Assembly: GCA_046543225.1 (NCBI GenBank)
Contig: JBKGZW010000135.1
Location: 1 to 7,321, forward strand
From: SKKL01 sp046543225
GTDB taxonomy: Bacteria > Actinomycetota > Acidimicrobiia > Acidimicrobiales > SKKL01
DNA: 7,321 nt
Reading direction: 5' to 3'
The notes beneath the pieces were generated by a model that saw nothing but the letters and a program-made list of their open reading frames with translations, was not told where the DNA came from and made no database searches. Positions 1 to 6,291 of the stretch are shown in pieces; position 1 is the first letter of the stretch, and each line of letters starts with the position of its first letter. A program made the translations under genes and the position numbers.

Positions 1-748
1 CCGTACCGTCACCTCGCCCGGGCGGGTCACCCACATCTGCCCCTGGCTCGGTGTCGTCGGGGTCGTCGAGGTCGTCGGTGGGTTCGGGACGGGTGATCCA
101 CCAGTAGTAGACCGCCAACCCCGCCAGCAGGATCGCGACCACGACGAGGCCGATCACCACCAGACGGATGACCCGCTCGGTGTCGTCCTCGCCCTGGGCC
201 GGCGAGGCGGGTTCATCGCCATCGGGAGCGACATCGGTCTCGGGGCCATCGGGCTCGGCAGCGGGTTCGGGGGCGAGCTCACGTCGGTCCGACGGCGGTC
301 CGGCCACCAGAAGCGGGTTGACACCGGTCGTGGCCGTGGTGGCCGGCACCTGCGATGTGGGGGGAGCCGTCGAGGTGGTCGTGGTCGGTTCGGGGACCGA
401 GCTGGTCGTGGTCGAGGTGGTGGTGCTGGTTCCCTCGCCGCTGGTCCCGGCCTCATCCTCGTCGGGCACGCTCGTCGTCGTCGTGGTGGAGGTGGTGGTG
501 GTCGTGCTGGTGGAGGAGGTCGTGGTGGTGGAGGAGGTCGTGGTGCTGGTGGATGGCACCAGGTCGGGCTCGTCGACCGCCGACACCGGGCCCGGAGCGG
601 TGACGGCGACCATCACCAGGCCGGCCACCGCCACCCGACGGAGTCCACGACGGACCCCACCGGACCGGGGAGGTGGGCCAGGCGGCGCCCCACGATGGGG
701 CCGTTCGGAGTGCGATGGTGGCGACACGGTGTGGTCGATGGTACTCAC
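1..748 (-). CDS. Secreted Thr/Ser-rich protein with one C-terminal membrane segment (3' end beyond window)
   Basis: No family is recognised. It is read from a GTG at 748-746 and stays open for 249 codons to the left edge, so the C-terminus is missing. Residues 1-57 look like a signal peptide with a long N-region: the basic RRGLRR at about 33-38, a hydrophobic core at about 39-50, and a probable cleavage site after VSA (57). Residues 66-93 are almost only Thr and Ser, and a second Thr/Ser block lies at 107-127; both resemble a mucin-like, possibly glycosylated stalk. An acidic Pro/Glu/Asp-rich linker follows (about 149-189). Residues 194-217 form one hydrophobic segment (VIRLVVIGLVVVAILLAG, then YYWW), and an acidic tail follows. 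The likely topology is an outside stalk and inside tail. It starts 32 bases after the glycosylase stop on the same strand and may be cotranscribed with it; only a weak GGTGGG precedes the start. The N-terminal start is uncertain because the signal peptide is long. Confidence 0.72.
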   Translation of the reverse strand, partial: MSTIDHTVSPPSHSERPHRGAPPGPPPRSGGVRRGLRRVAVAGLVMVAVTAPGPVSAVDEPDLVPSTSTTTSSTTTTSSTSTTTTTSTTTTTSVPDEDEAGTSGEGTSTTTSTTTSSVPEPTTTTSTAPPTSQVPATTATTGVNPLLVAGPPSDRRELAPEPAAEPDGPETDVAPDGDEPASPAQGEDDTERVIRLVVIGLVVVAILLAGLAVYYWWITRPEPTDDLDDPDDTEPGADVGDPPGRGDGT

Positions 749-780
749 CGTGCCCACCGCGCCTGGCGCGGCTCGTCCGG

Positions 781-1548
781 TCAACGCTGGTGCTCCGGGC
801 ACCACCAGGTGGTCCGGCCTCCCACCGTGTCGCGCCGCAGCGGGGCCCCGTCGCGGGGGCAATGGGCCCCTGGTTGCCGCGACGGCTGCAGGTCGCCGGT
901 GTGGGACCCACCGCGCTCCCCCAGCTCGTCCAGTGCCCGGTGGAGGTGGCGGTGGAGCCGACGCAGCTCGGCGACGGTGAGCTCGCCTGCGGGGCGCCGC
1001 GGGTCGAACCCGGCCCGCCAGAGGATCTCGTCGGTGAGCAGGTTGCCGAGCCCGGCGAGCCGCGTCTGGTCCATCAATCGTGCCTTGAGCGGCGCCTTGC
1101 TCCGCGCCAGCACCGCCTTGAGGTCGCCGGCCGTGGCGTCGGCGGCGTCGACGCCCAGCCGGGCCTCGTCGGGGTCGAGCTCGACCCAGCCCAGGCGCCG
1201 CGGGTCGGTGACCATCAGGCTGCCCCCGCCGTCGAACCGCAGCCCGAACCGGTGCCACTCGGGCAGGTCCTTGGGGCTCGAGTACTCGAGCTGGTCGATC
1301 GACGCCGACCCGTCGACCAGGAGCCGGCCGGTCATCCCGAACCGGAGCCCGAGCGTTCCGGCGTCGGTGTCGAGCAACAGGAGCTTGCCGATGCGGCGGA
1401 CACCGTCGACCGCCGCCCCTGCAAGATCGTCGGGTGGCCGCTCGCCCCGCCAGTACGCGGGATCGAGGAGCTCGACCGCCTCGATCCGGCGCCCCTGGAC
1501 CACTGCGGCCTGTTGACGGTAGGCCTCCACCTCGAGCAGTTCCGGCAC
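781..1548 (-). CDS. Fpg/Nei-family (H2TH) DNA glycosylase/AP lyase
   Basis: A base-excision repair enzyme of the MutM/Nei family that removes oxidised bases and nicks the abasic site; 255 aa from this start, close to the family's usual length. The N-terminal PELLEVEAYR matches the family's PELPEVE: Pro2 (nucleophile once Met is removed) and Glu3. Lys55 (IGK) fits the conserved beta-hairpin lysine, followed by LRFGMTGRLL (68-77). The helix-two-turn-helix region lies at about 151-183 (GLGNLLTDEILWRAGFDP). A C-terminal zinc-finger-like hairpin spans 227-255, with conserved GGR at 243-245. Its metal ligands look like C230, D233, C250 and H253 instead of four cysteines. The GTG at 1548 was chosen because Pro must be the first residue for catalysis. 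A rival ATG at 1584 has a better ribosome site but adds 12 residues before the Pro. Whether it is MutM-like (8-oxoguanine) or Nei-like (oxidised pyrimidines) cannot be settled here. Confidence 0.88.
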   Translation of the reverse strand: MPELLEVEAYRQQAAVVQGRRIEAVELLDPAYWRGERPPDDLAGAAVDGVRRIGKLLLLDTDAGTLGLRFGMTGRLLVDGSASIDQLEYSSPKDLPEWHRFGLRFDGGGSLMVTDPRRLGWVELDPDEARLGVDAADATAGDLKAVLARSKAPLKARLMDQTRLAGLGNLLTDEILWRAGFDPRRPAGELTVAELRRLHRHLHRALDELGERGGSHTGDLQPSRQPGAHCPRDGAPLRRDTVGGRTTWWCPEHQR

Positions 1549-1594
1549 CGGCGGAGGGTACCGAGATTTCGCGAACCGGCGCATCCACGGCGGT

Positions 1595-1599
1595 CTCCT
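1595..1599 (-). promoter_or_regulatory. AGGAG ribosome-binding site for the rival glycosylase start
   Basis: On the minus strand AGGAG lies 10 bases before ATG 1584-1582. It supports an N-terminally extended glycosylase (267 aa, MRRFAKSRYPPP added) and so conflicts with the catalytic argument for GTG 1548. It could also be chance in a purine-rich stretch. Confidence 0.4.
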
Positions 1600-1615
1600 G
1601 GTACGTAATGGGTGC

Positions 1616-2884
1616 ATGAAGCTCGCGATCGTCGGCACCGGCATCTCCGGACTGGCCTGCGCGCACCGCCTCCACCGTTCACACGAGATCACCCTGTTCG
1701 AGGCAGCCGACCGCGTCGGGGGCCACAGCAACACGGTGCGGGTCGACCTGGCTGACGAGACCCACCACGTCGACACCGGGTTCATCGTCTACAACGAGGC
1801 GAACTACCCGCGCTTCGCCCGGCTCCTCGCCGAGCTCGGCGTCGAGACCCAGCCGAGCGAGATGAGCTTCAGCGTGCGCAACGAGCGCAGCGGTCACGAG
1901 TGGTCGGGGTCGACCCTCGACGGGCTGTTCGCCCACCGAGGAGATCTCGTCCGTCCTCGCCACTGGCGGATGCTGGCCGACATCCTCCGGTTCAACCGGG
2001 CAGCCCACGCCCTGCTCGCGGCCACCGCATCGACCGACCCGGGTCCCACCCTCGACGAGTTCCTCGCCGAGCACCGCTTCCACGGCGCCGTCGTGGAGGA
2101 CTACGTGGTCCCCCTCGGTGCTTCCATCTGGTCCGCCGATCCCACGACCTTCGGCCGCTACCCGTCGGCATCGCTGTTCCGGTTCCTCGACAACCACGGC
2201 CTGCTCTCCCTCGGTGGCCGCCCGGCGTGGCGGACCGTCACCGGCGGATCGGCACGGTACGTGGATCGTCTCGTCGCCCCGTTCCGGCACCGCATCCGTC
2301 TGGGTCAGGGGGTCGACAAGGTGGTGCGGGACCCCGATGGTGGGGTGGAGCTGGTGGTCGGAGGGCACGAGCCCGAGCGCTTCGACCAGGTGATCCTGGC
2401 CTGTCACGCCGACGAGGCGCTGGAGCTGCTCGGCGACCCGACCCCTGCCGAACACGCGATCCTGGGGGCGATCCGGTTCCAACCCAACGTGGCCACGCTG
2501 CACACCGGCACCGCGATGCTGCCCCGGTCGCCGCGCGCTTGGTCGAGCTGGAACTACCACGTGACGGTCGAGGAGCGGAGGCGTCCGACCCTCACCTACT
2601 GGATGAACCGTCTCCAGTCGCTCGACTCGGCCCACGAGATCTGTGTGACGCTCAACCGCCCCGACGAGATCGACCCGTCCACCGTGCTCGGCCGGTTCGA
2701 GTACACCCATCCGGTCCATGACCCCGGCACCCTTGCCGCCCAGACCCGGCGCCACGAGATCCAGGGTCGCCGCGACACCTGGTTCGTCGGCGCCTGGTGG
2801 GGGTACGGCTTCCACGAAGATGGGGTGGCCAGCAGCGACGAGGTGGCCGCCGCCCTGGTCGATCAGCGTCGGAGGCAGCCATGA
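1616..2884 (+). CDS. FAD-dependent oxidoreductase, COG2907 type (amine-oxidase-like), first gene of lipid-modification operon
   Basis: 422 aa. The N-terminus is a dinucleotide-binding fold: GTGISG at 7-12, an acidic residue (E29) ending the second strand, and RVGGHSNTV at about 33-41, the flavoprotein pattern seen in amine oxidase and phytoene desaturase relatives. VDTGFIVYNEANYPRF follows and is typical of COG2907 proteins. The C-terminus has FVGAWWGYGFHEDGVASS, another signature of this group and part of the FAD site. No signal peptide or membrane segment is visible, so it is probably cytoplasmic or membrane-peripheral. Its relatives sit next to DUF1365 and Cfa-type genes in many bacteria, including M. 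tuberculosis Rv0449c. The inferred role is reduction or oxidation of a fatty-acyl chain before or after methyl transfer. The start is the only one that keeps the intact MKLAIVGTG beginning. No clear Shine-Dalgarno precedes it. Its stop overlaps the next ATG (ATGA). Confidence 0.93.
   Translation: MKLAIVGTGISGLACAHRLHRSHEITLFEAADRVGGHSNTVRVDLADETHHVDTGFIVYNEANYPRFARLLAELGVETQPSEMSFSVRNERSGHEWSGSTLDGLFAHRGDLVRPRHWRMLADILRFNRAAHALLAATASTDPGPTLDEFLAEHRFHGAVVEDYVVPLGASIWSADPTTFGRYPSASLFRFLDNHGLLSLGGRPAWRTVTGGSARYVDRLVAPFRHRIRLGQGVDKVVRDPDGGVELVVGGHEPERFDQVILACHADEALELLGDPTPAEHAILGAIRFQPNVATLHTGTAMLPRSPRAWSSWNYHVTVEERRRPTLTYWMNRLQSLDSAHEICVTLNRPDEIDPSTVLGRFEYTHPVHDPGTLAAQTRRHEIQGRRDTWFVGAWWGYGFHEDGVASSDEVAAALVDQRRRQP
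2871..2875 (+). promoter_or_regulatory. Ribosome-binding site GGAGG for the DUF1365 gene
   Basis: GGAGG lies inside the end of the oxidoreductase gene, 5 bases before ATG 2881. With the ATGA overlap it fixes this start over the in-frame ATG at 2797. Confidence 0.8.
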
Positions 2885-3654
2885 CGACACCCAGCGCCGC
2901 AGGTGTGATCTGGTCGGGCAGCGTGTGGCACGAGCGCTCGTCGCCGAGCCGGCACCGGTTCGACTACCGGATGTGGTGGGCCGACCTCGACCTCGACCGG
3001 ATCGACCACACCCTCGGTCACCTCCGGATGCTCGGAACCGGGCGCGGCCGGCCGCTGCGCTTCGCACGCAGCGACTACCTCGGCGACCCCGCCACCGATC
3101 TGGCCACCGAGGTGCGCGACCTGGTCGAGCGCCGCACCGGCACCCTGCCCGACGGCCCGGTCCGGCTGGTCGGGCACCTGCGCACCCTCGGATGGTGCTT
3201 CAACCCGATCGCGCTCTACCTCTGCCACGATGCCGAGGGAACCCTGACGTGGATCGTCGCCGACGTGACCAACACGCCATGGAAGGAGCGCCACCAGTAC
3301 GTGCTGCCCGCGGATGCCACCGGCGTGCACGGACACGTCGAGGACAAGGCGTTGCACGTCTCGCCCTTCATGGGCATGGACCAGCGGTACCGGTTCGACA
3401 TCGACGTCTCCGGCGAGGCGCTGCGGGTCCGGATCGTGACCATCGACGGCGACACCGAGCCCTTCGCCGCCGGGGTCGACCTGACCTCCCGACCGATGAC
3501 CGACCCCGCGCTGCTCACGAGCCTGGCCCGCCACCCGCTGCTCACCATGCGGGTCTCGCTCGGCATCCACACCCAGGCGTTGCGACTGTGGCGCAAACGC
3601 GTACCCATCCAGCCCCACCCCGACCGTCGTCGCCAGGAGGTCCCGTCGCGGTGA
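2881..3654 (+). CDS. DUF1365 family protein
   Basis: 257 aa, a normal length for the family. Family landmarks in order are: SGSVWHERSSPSRHRFDY at 12-29 (the H-x-R...HRF-Y motif), GWCFNPIALYLC at 104-115, DVTNTPWKERHQYVL at 128-142, KALHVSPFMGMDQRYRF at 156-172, and HTQALRLWRKRVP at 230-242. The many conserved His, Arg and aromatic residues suggest a lipid- or cofactor-handling protein, but no biochemical role is established that I can name. It has no signal peptide. The family nearly always accompanies COG2907 oxidoreductases and Cfa-type methyltransferases (M. tuberculosis Rv0448c is the equivalent), so it is probably an accessory or catalytic partner in acyl-chain modification. It is translationally coupled at both ends: ATGA with the gene before and GTGA with the gene after. 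Confidence 0.93.
   Translation: MTTPSAAGVIWSGSVWHERSSPSRHRFDYRMWWADLDLDRIDHTLGHLRMLGTGRGRPLRFARSDYLGDPATDLATEVRDLVERRTGTLPDGPVRLVGHLRTLGWCFNPIALYLCHDAEGTLTWIVADVTNTPWKERHQYVLPADATGVHGHVEDKALHVSPFMGMDQRYRFDIDVSGEALRVRIVTIDGDTEPFAAGVDLTSRPMTDPALLTSLARHPLLTMRVSLGIHTQALRLWRKRVPIQPHPDRRRQEVPSR
3635..3640 (+). promoter_or_regulatory. Ribosome-binding site AGGAGG for the first Cfa-type gene
   Basis: A full AGGAGG lies 10 bases before GTG 3651, inside the end of the DUF1365 gene. It decides the start; the open frame runs far upstream but only as antisense-free overlap of the DUF1365 gene. Confidence 0.8.
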
Positions 3655-4922
3655 GCACCTCGGTTCGACCCACGTCCCGACGTCCCCACCCCCGGCGCAC
3701 GACACCGGCCGACCACGGCGCGCGCGTCGCCATCTTCGCCCTGCTCGATCGCATCCAGCAGGGCCGGATCACCGTCGAGGATCCCGTCGGCACCCGCACC
3801 TTCGGCCCGCCCGACAGCGACCTGGCGGTCACCGTGTCCGTGCCGGCGGTCGCGACCTACCGGGCGGTCCTGCTCCGGGGAAGTGCGGGCATGGGAGAGG
3901 CCTACGTCGACGGTTGGTGGGACTGCGACGACCTGCCCACGCTGGTGCGGATCCTGGCCCGCAACCTGCCCCGCCTCGACCGCGTCCGCAACGGGATCGG
4001 CCGGTTCGTCTCCCCCGCCACCGACCTCGTCCGCCGCCTCCGCCCCGAGGACCCCCAACGCGACCGGCTCAACATCTCGGCTCACTACGACCTGGGCAAC
4101 GAGTTCTTCGAGCTGTTCCTCGACGACACGATGATGTACTCCTCGGCGTGGTTCGCCGATCCGGCCGACACCCTCGGCGACGCCTCGACCGCCAAGCTCG
4201 AGCGACTCTGCGCCAAGCTCGACCTCGGCCCCGACGACCACGTCGTCGAGATCGGCACCGGCTGGGGCGGGTTCGCCGTGCACGCCGCGCGCGAGCACGG
4301 GTGCCGGGTCACCACCACCACCATCTCGGTCGAACAGGAGCTCTACGCCCGTCAGCGGGTGACCGCCGAGGGCCTCGACCACCTGGTGACGGTGCTGGGC
4401 GACGACTATCGCGAGCTCACCGGCACCTACGACGCGCTGGTGTCGATCGAGATGATCGAGGCGGTCGACTGGCGCGAGCACGACCGGTTCTTCGCCACCT
4501 GCGGACAGTTGCTGCGACCCGGTGGACGGATGGCCCTGCAGGCCATCGTGTTGCCGGACCAGCGCTACGAGCGCGCCAAGACCACCCAGGACTTCATCAA
4601 GCGGTACGTGTTCCCCGGCGGCTGCCTGCCGTCGGTCGAGGCCATGGTCCGCTCGACCGCCCGCACCACCGATCTCGCGCTCGTCGGCCTGGAGGACATG
4701 GGCCAGCACTACGCCATGACCCTGGCCCGCTGGCGCGAGCGCCTGTTCAAGCAGGAGGCGCGGCTGGGAGACCTGGAGGTCGACGAGGCGTTCCTGCGGC
4801 TGTGGGACTTCTACTTCGCCTACTGCGAGGGGGCCTTCGCCGAGCGCTACGTCTCGGTGGTGCAGGCGACCTTCGCCCGCCCCGACTGGCGGCCCGCCAC
4901 CTCGACCGCATCCGGCCGATGA
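3651..4922 (+). CDS. Cyclopropane-fatty-acyl-phospholipid-synthase-type SAM methyltransferase, UfaA1-like
   Basis: 423 aa, full length for the Cfa/UfaA1 family. The family N-terminal domain (about 25-125) includes GMGEAYVDGWWDCDDLPTL (80-98). The catalytic domain opens with NISAHYDLGNEFF (141-153) and MMYSSAWF (161-168). SAM motif I is VVEIGTGWGGF (198-208), followed by SIEMIEAV (265-272), ALQAIVLP (295-302), and KRYVFPGGCLPS (317-328). QHYAMTLARW lies at 352-361 and YFAYCEGAF at 388-396. It should transfer a methyl(ene) group from SAM to a double bond of a membrane phospholipid acyl chain. Compared with E. coli Cfa, the bicarbonate-site Cys (YSC) is Ser165 and the His (LHTIT) is Gln297, while Glu270 and probably Tyr388 are kept. 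GTGWG, IEMIEAV and QAI are, from memory, also UfaA1-like (Rv0447c), so the product may be a 10-methyl branched acid and not a cyclopropane. It is coupled to both neighbours (GTGA, ATGA). Confidence 0.93.
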   Translation: MSTSVRPTSRRPHPRRTTPADHGARVAIFALLDRIQQGRITVEDPVGTRTFGPPDSDLAVTVSVPAVATYRAVLLRGSAGMGEAYVDGWWDCDDLPTLVRILARNLPRLDRVRNGIGRFVSPATDLVRRLRPEDPQRDRLNISAHYDLGNEFFELFLDDTMMYSSAWFADPADTLGDASTAKLERLCAKLDLGPDDHVVEIGTGWGGFAVHAAREHGCRVTTTTISVEQELYARQRVTAEGLDHLVTVLGDDYRELTGTYDALVSIEMIEAVDWREHDRFFATCGQLLRPGGRMALQAIVLPDQRYERAKTTQDFIKRYVFPGGCLPSVEAMVRSTARTTDLALVGLEDMGQHYAMTLARWRERLFKQEARLGDLEVDEAFLRLWDFYFAYCEGAFAERYVSVVQATFARPDWRPATSTASGR

Positions 4923-5971
4923 GCGCGGCGACGCCGGGCGCGGCGTGGTGGGAGCCGGTGATCGACCGTGGGCTGGTGCCCGACCCGTTGCTGCGTCGGA
5001 TGATCACCGCCAGGGTGGCGGCCAAGGTGCGCCACGAGACGCGGGGCGACGTCGACGAGCGGTCCGAGCGTCTCCGGTCGTTCATCGAGGCCCGCACCAA
5101 GGGGCCGGTGACCCGTCACGTCGACGACGCCAACCGCCAGCACTACGAAGTGCCCACATCGTTCTTCGAGCAGGTCCTCGGCCCGCGCCTGAAGTACTCG
5201 GCCTCGGTCTGGCCCGATGGGGTGGACGATCTCGCCGATGCCGAGGAGGCGACCCTGGCGCTCACCGCCACCAGGGCCCGGCTCGCCGACCGGCAACGGG
5301 TGCTCGAGCTGGGGTGCGGCTGGGGCTCGCTGTCGCTGTGGATGGCCGAGCGGTACCCGGCGTCGACCATCGTCGCGGTGTCGAACTCGGCCACCCAGCG
5401 CCGCCACATCGAAGGCCGAGCCGCCGACGCGGGCATCGAGAACCTCACCGTCGTCACCGCCGACATCGCCGACTTCGAGCCCGAAGGCGCCTTCGACCGG
5501 GTCGTGTCGGTGGAGATGCTCGAACACGTCAACAACCACGGGGAGCTGCTGGCCCGCGTCGCCCGTTGGCTCGAACCCGACGGTCTGGCGTTCGCCCACG
5601 TGTTCGCCCACCGGGAGATGGGGTGGGAGTTCGACGCGGGATCGGCCGACGACTGGATGGGCCGGTACTTCTTCAGCGGTGGGATCATGCCGTCGGTCGA
5701 CCTGCTCCCCCGCGTGGCCTGCGATCTGGACCTGGTCGATCACTGGCGCCTGTCGGGGACCCACTACGAGCGCACGCTGAACACCTGGTTGACCCGTCTC
5801 GACGAGCGCCGCGACGAGGTGATGCCGATCCTCGCCGACACCTACGGGCCCGACGACGCCGAGGCCTGGTTCCACCGGTGGCGGGTCTTCTTCATGGCCT
5901 CGGCCCAGCTCTGGGGCCACCGGCGCGGCAACGAGTTCCTCGTCGGCCACTACCTGTTCCGGCGCCGCTGA
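4919..5971 (+). CDS. Second Cfa-superfamily SAM methyltransferase, coclaurine-N-methyltransferase-like branch
   Basis: 350 aa, shorter than the preceding gene because the large N-terminal Cfa domain is replaced by a helical leader (WWEPVIDRGLVPDPLLRRMI, 10-29). The catalytic domain has ANRQHYEVPTSFF (71-83), KYSASVW (92-98), SAM motif I VLELGCGWGSLSLW (128-141), and VEMLEHVNNHG (198-208). FAHVFAHREMGWEFD (225-239), YFFSGGIMPS (250-259) and SGTHYERTLNTW (279-290) follow. The FFxGGIMPS and MGWEFD pattern marks the branch that includes plant coclaurine N-methyltransferases and many bacterial proteins named only as Cfa family. The substrate is unknown; the operon argues for a fatty acyl chain or another lipid. 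Against E. coli Cfa, the bicarbonate Cys is Ala95, Glu202 and His227 are kept, and the Tyr is Phe324. ATG 4919 overlaps the previous stop (ATGA). No Shine-Dalgarno is visible, so translation probably depends on coupling. Confidence 0.92.
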   Translation: MSAATPGAAWWEPVIDRGLVPDPLLRRMITARVAAKVRHETRGDVDERSERLRSFIEARTKGPVTRHVDDANRQHYEVPTSFFEQVLGPRLKYSASVWPDGVDDLADAEEATLALTATRARLADRQRVLELGCGWGSLSLWMAERYPASTIVAVSNSATQRRHIEGRAADAGIENLTVVTADIADFEPEGAFDRVVSVEMLEHVNNHGELLARVARWLEPDGLAFAHVFAHREMGWEFDAGSADDWMGRYFFSGGIMPSVDLLPRVACDLDLVDHWRLSGTHYERTLNTWLTRLDERRDEVMPILADTYGPDDAEAWFHRWRVFFMASAQLWGHRRGNEFLVGHYLFRRR

Positions 5972-5977
5972 CCACCC

Positions 5978-6178
5978 TCAGGCGCAGGCCGCGGGCTCGG
6001 CCCAGGTCTCGACGGGAGGACCCTCGTCGGCGTTGCGGCCGGTGACGTGGCGGAGGAGGTGGCCGCACCAGCACCGCAGGACCAGCTCGATCCGGCCTCG
6101 GTGTTGATGGACCTCCTCGATGGCTCGGGTCGAGAGCAGGGTCCGGTCCCCGTGGCCATCGCAGTGCACATCGAACAT
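5978..6178 (-). CDS. Small Cys/His-rich conserved protein (possible zinc-binding)
   Basis: 66 aa. It is supported by AGGAGA (6191-6186) placed 7 bases before ATG 6178. The pattern also resembles, from memory, small actinobacterial proteins of unknown function: an N-terminal C6-x2-H9 (DVHCDGHG), then RTLLSTRAIEEV, then RCWCGH (35-40) and HVTGR (44-48). The C6, H9, C36, C38 and H40 residues could bind one metal ion, as in a degenerate zinc ribbon; this is inference. The C-terminal third (about 49-66) is acidic and Pro-rich and may be disordered. It has no signal peptide or membrane segment. It points towards the lipid operon, with 6 bases between the two stop codons, and is divergent from the AraC-type regulator. 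No function is known to me. Confidence 0.72.
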   Translation of the reverse strand: MFDVHCDGHGDRTLLSTRAIEEVHQHRGRIELVLRCWCGHLLRHVTGRNADEGPPVETWAEPAACA

Positions 6179-6185
6179 CTCGTGG

Positions 6186-6191
6186 TCTCCT
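6186..6191 (-). promoter_or_regulatory. Ribosome-binding site AGGAGA for the small Cys/His protein
   Basis: On the minus strand AGGAGA (within AGAGGAGAC) lies 7 bases before ATG 6178-6176. This is the strongest sign that the 66-aa frame is translated. Confidence 0.7.
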
Positions 6192-6256
6192 CTGTTCCTC
6201 GGCCTCCGACCCGGTCGGCGCCGTCCAGTGTCGACGCATCAGCCCTTCGCGGTCGA

Positions 6257-6285
6257 TTGGCAGATTTGCCACGATTCGTTAGATT
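6257..6285 (+). promoter_or_regulatory. Probable leaderless promoter of the AraC-type regulator
   Basis: TTGGCA (6257-6262) and TAGATT (6280-6285) are separated by 17 bases, a standard -35/-10 spacing. The -10 fits TANNNT and ends 6 bases before ATG 6292, so transcription would begin at or next to the start codon. No Shine-Dalgarno precedes the ATG, which agrees with a leaderless mRNA, common in Actinobacteria. This is also a locally AT-richer stretch in very GC-rich DNA. Confidence 0.55.
6258..6271. promoter_or_regulatory. Inverted repeat TGGCA-N4-TGCCA, candidate operator
   Basis: A perfect 5-base inverted repeat with the 4-base centre GATT overlaps the proposed -35 and its spacer. Its place would suit autoregulation of the regulator. 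The half TGGCAGATTT is close to the TGGCSNGWWY consensus of AdpA, a Streptomyces regulator with the same two-domain design (8 of 10 positions). A 5-base arm can occur by chance. Confidence 0.35.
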
Positions 6286-6291
6286 CCTGCC

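Noticed and set aside
453..911. Minus-strand frame with a His/Asp-rich C-terminus
   Set aside because: It is a shifted reading of the same ACC/ACG repeats. It crosses the glycosylase stop and lacks the signal peptide and membrane pattern seen in the chosen frame.
168..980. Long plus-strand open frame rich in Val and Glu
   Set aside because: It is the complement of the Thr/Ser codons of the secreted protein and runs into the glycosylase. It has no plausible protein features.
1602..1607. TACGTA palindrome as a shared -10 box for the divergent glycosylase and oxidoreductase genes
   Set aside because: It does not fit TANNNT on either strand, and no -35 lies at the right distance. On the minus strand the start point would fall inside the AGGAG.
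1679..3067. Long minus-strand frame opposite the oxidoreductase
   Set aside because: It is antisense to a clearly recognisable flavoprotein; long opposite-strand frames are expected in GC-rich coding DNA.
2718..3650. Upstream extension of the first methyltransferase frame
   Set aside because: The extra residues are Pro/Arg/His-rich out-of-frame translation of the DUF1365 gene. AGGAGG and the GTGA overlap fix the start at 3651.
3216..4709. 497-residue minus-strand frame opposite DUF1365 and the first methyltransferase
   Set aside because: It shows no family motif and spans two well-supported genes on the other strand.
5969..6000. Bidirectional terminator between the converging genes
   Set aside because: Only 6 bases separate the stops, and I see no GC-rich hairpin followed by a T run on either strand.
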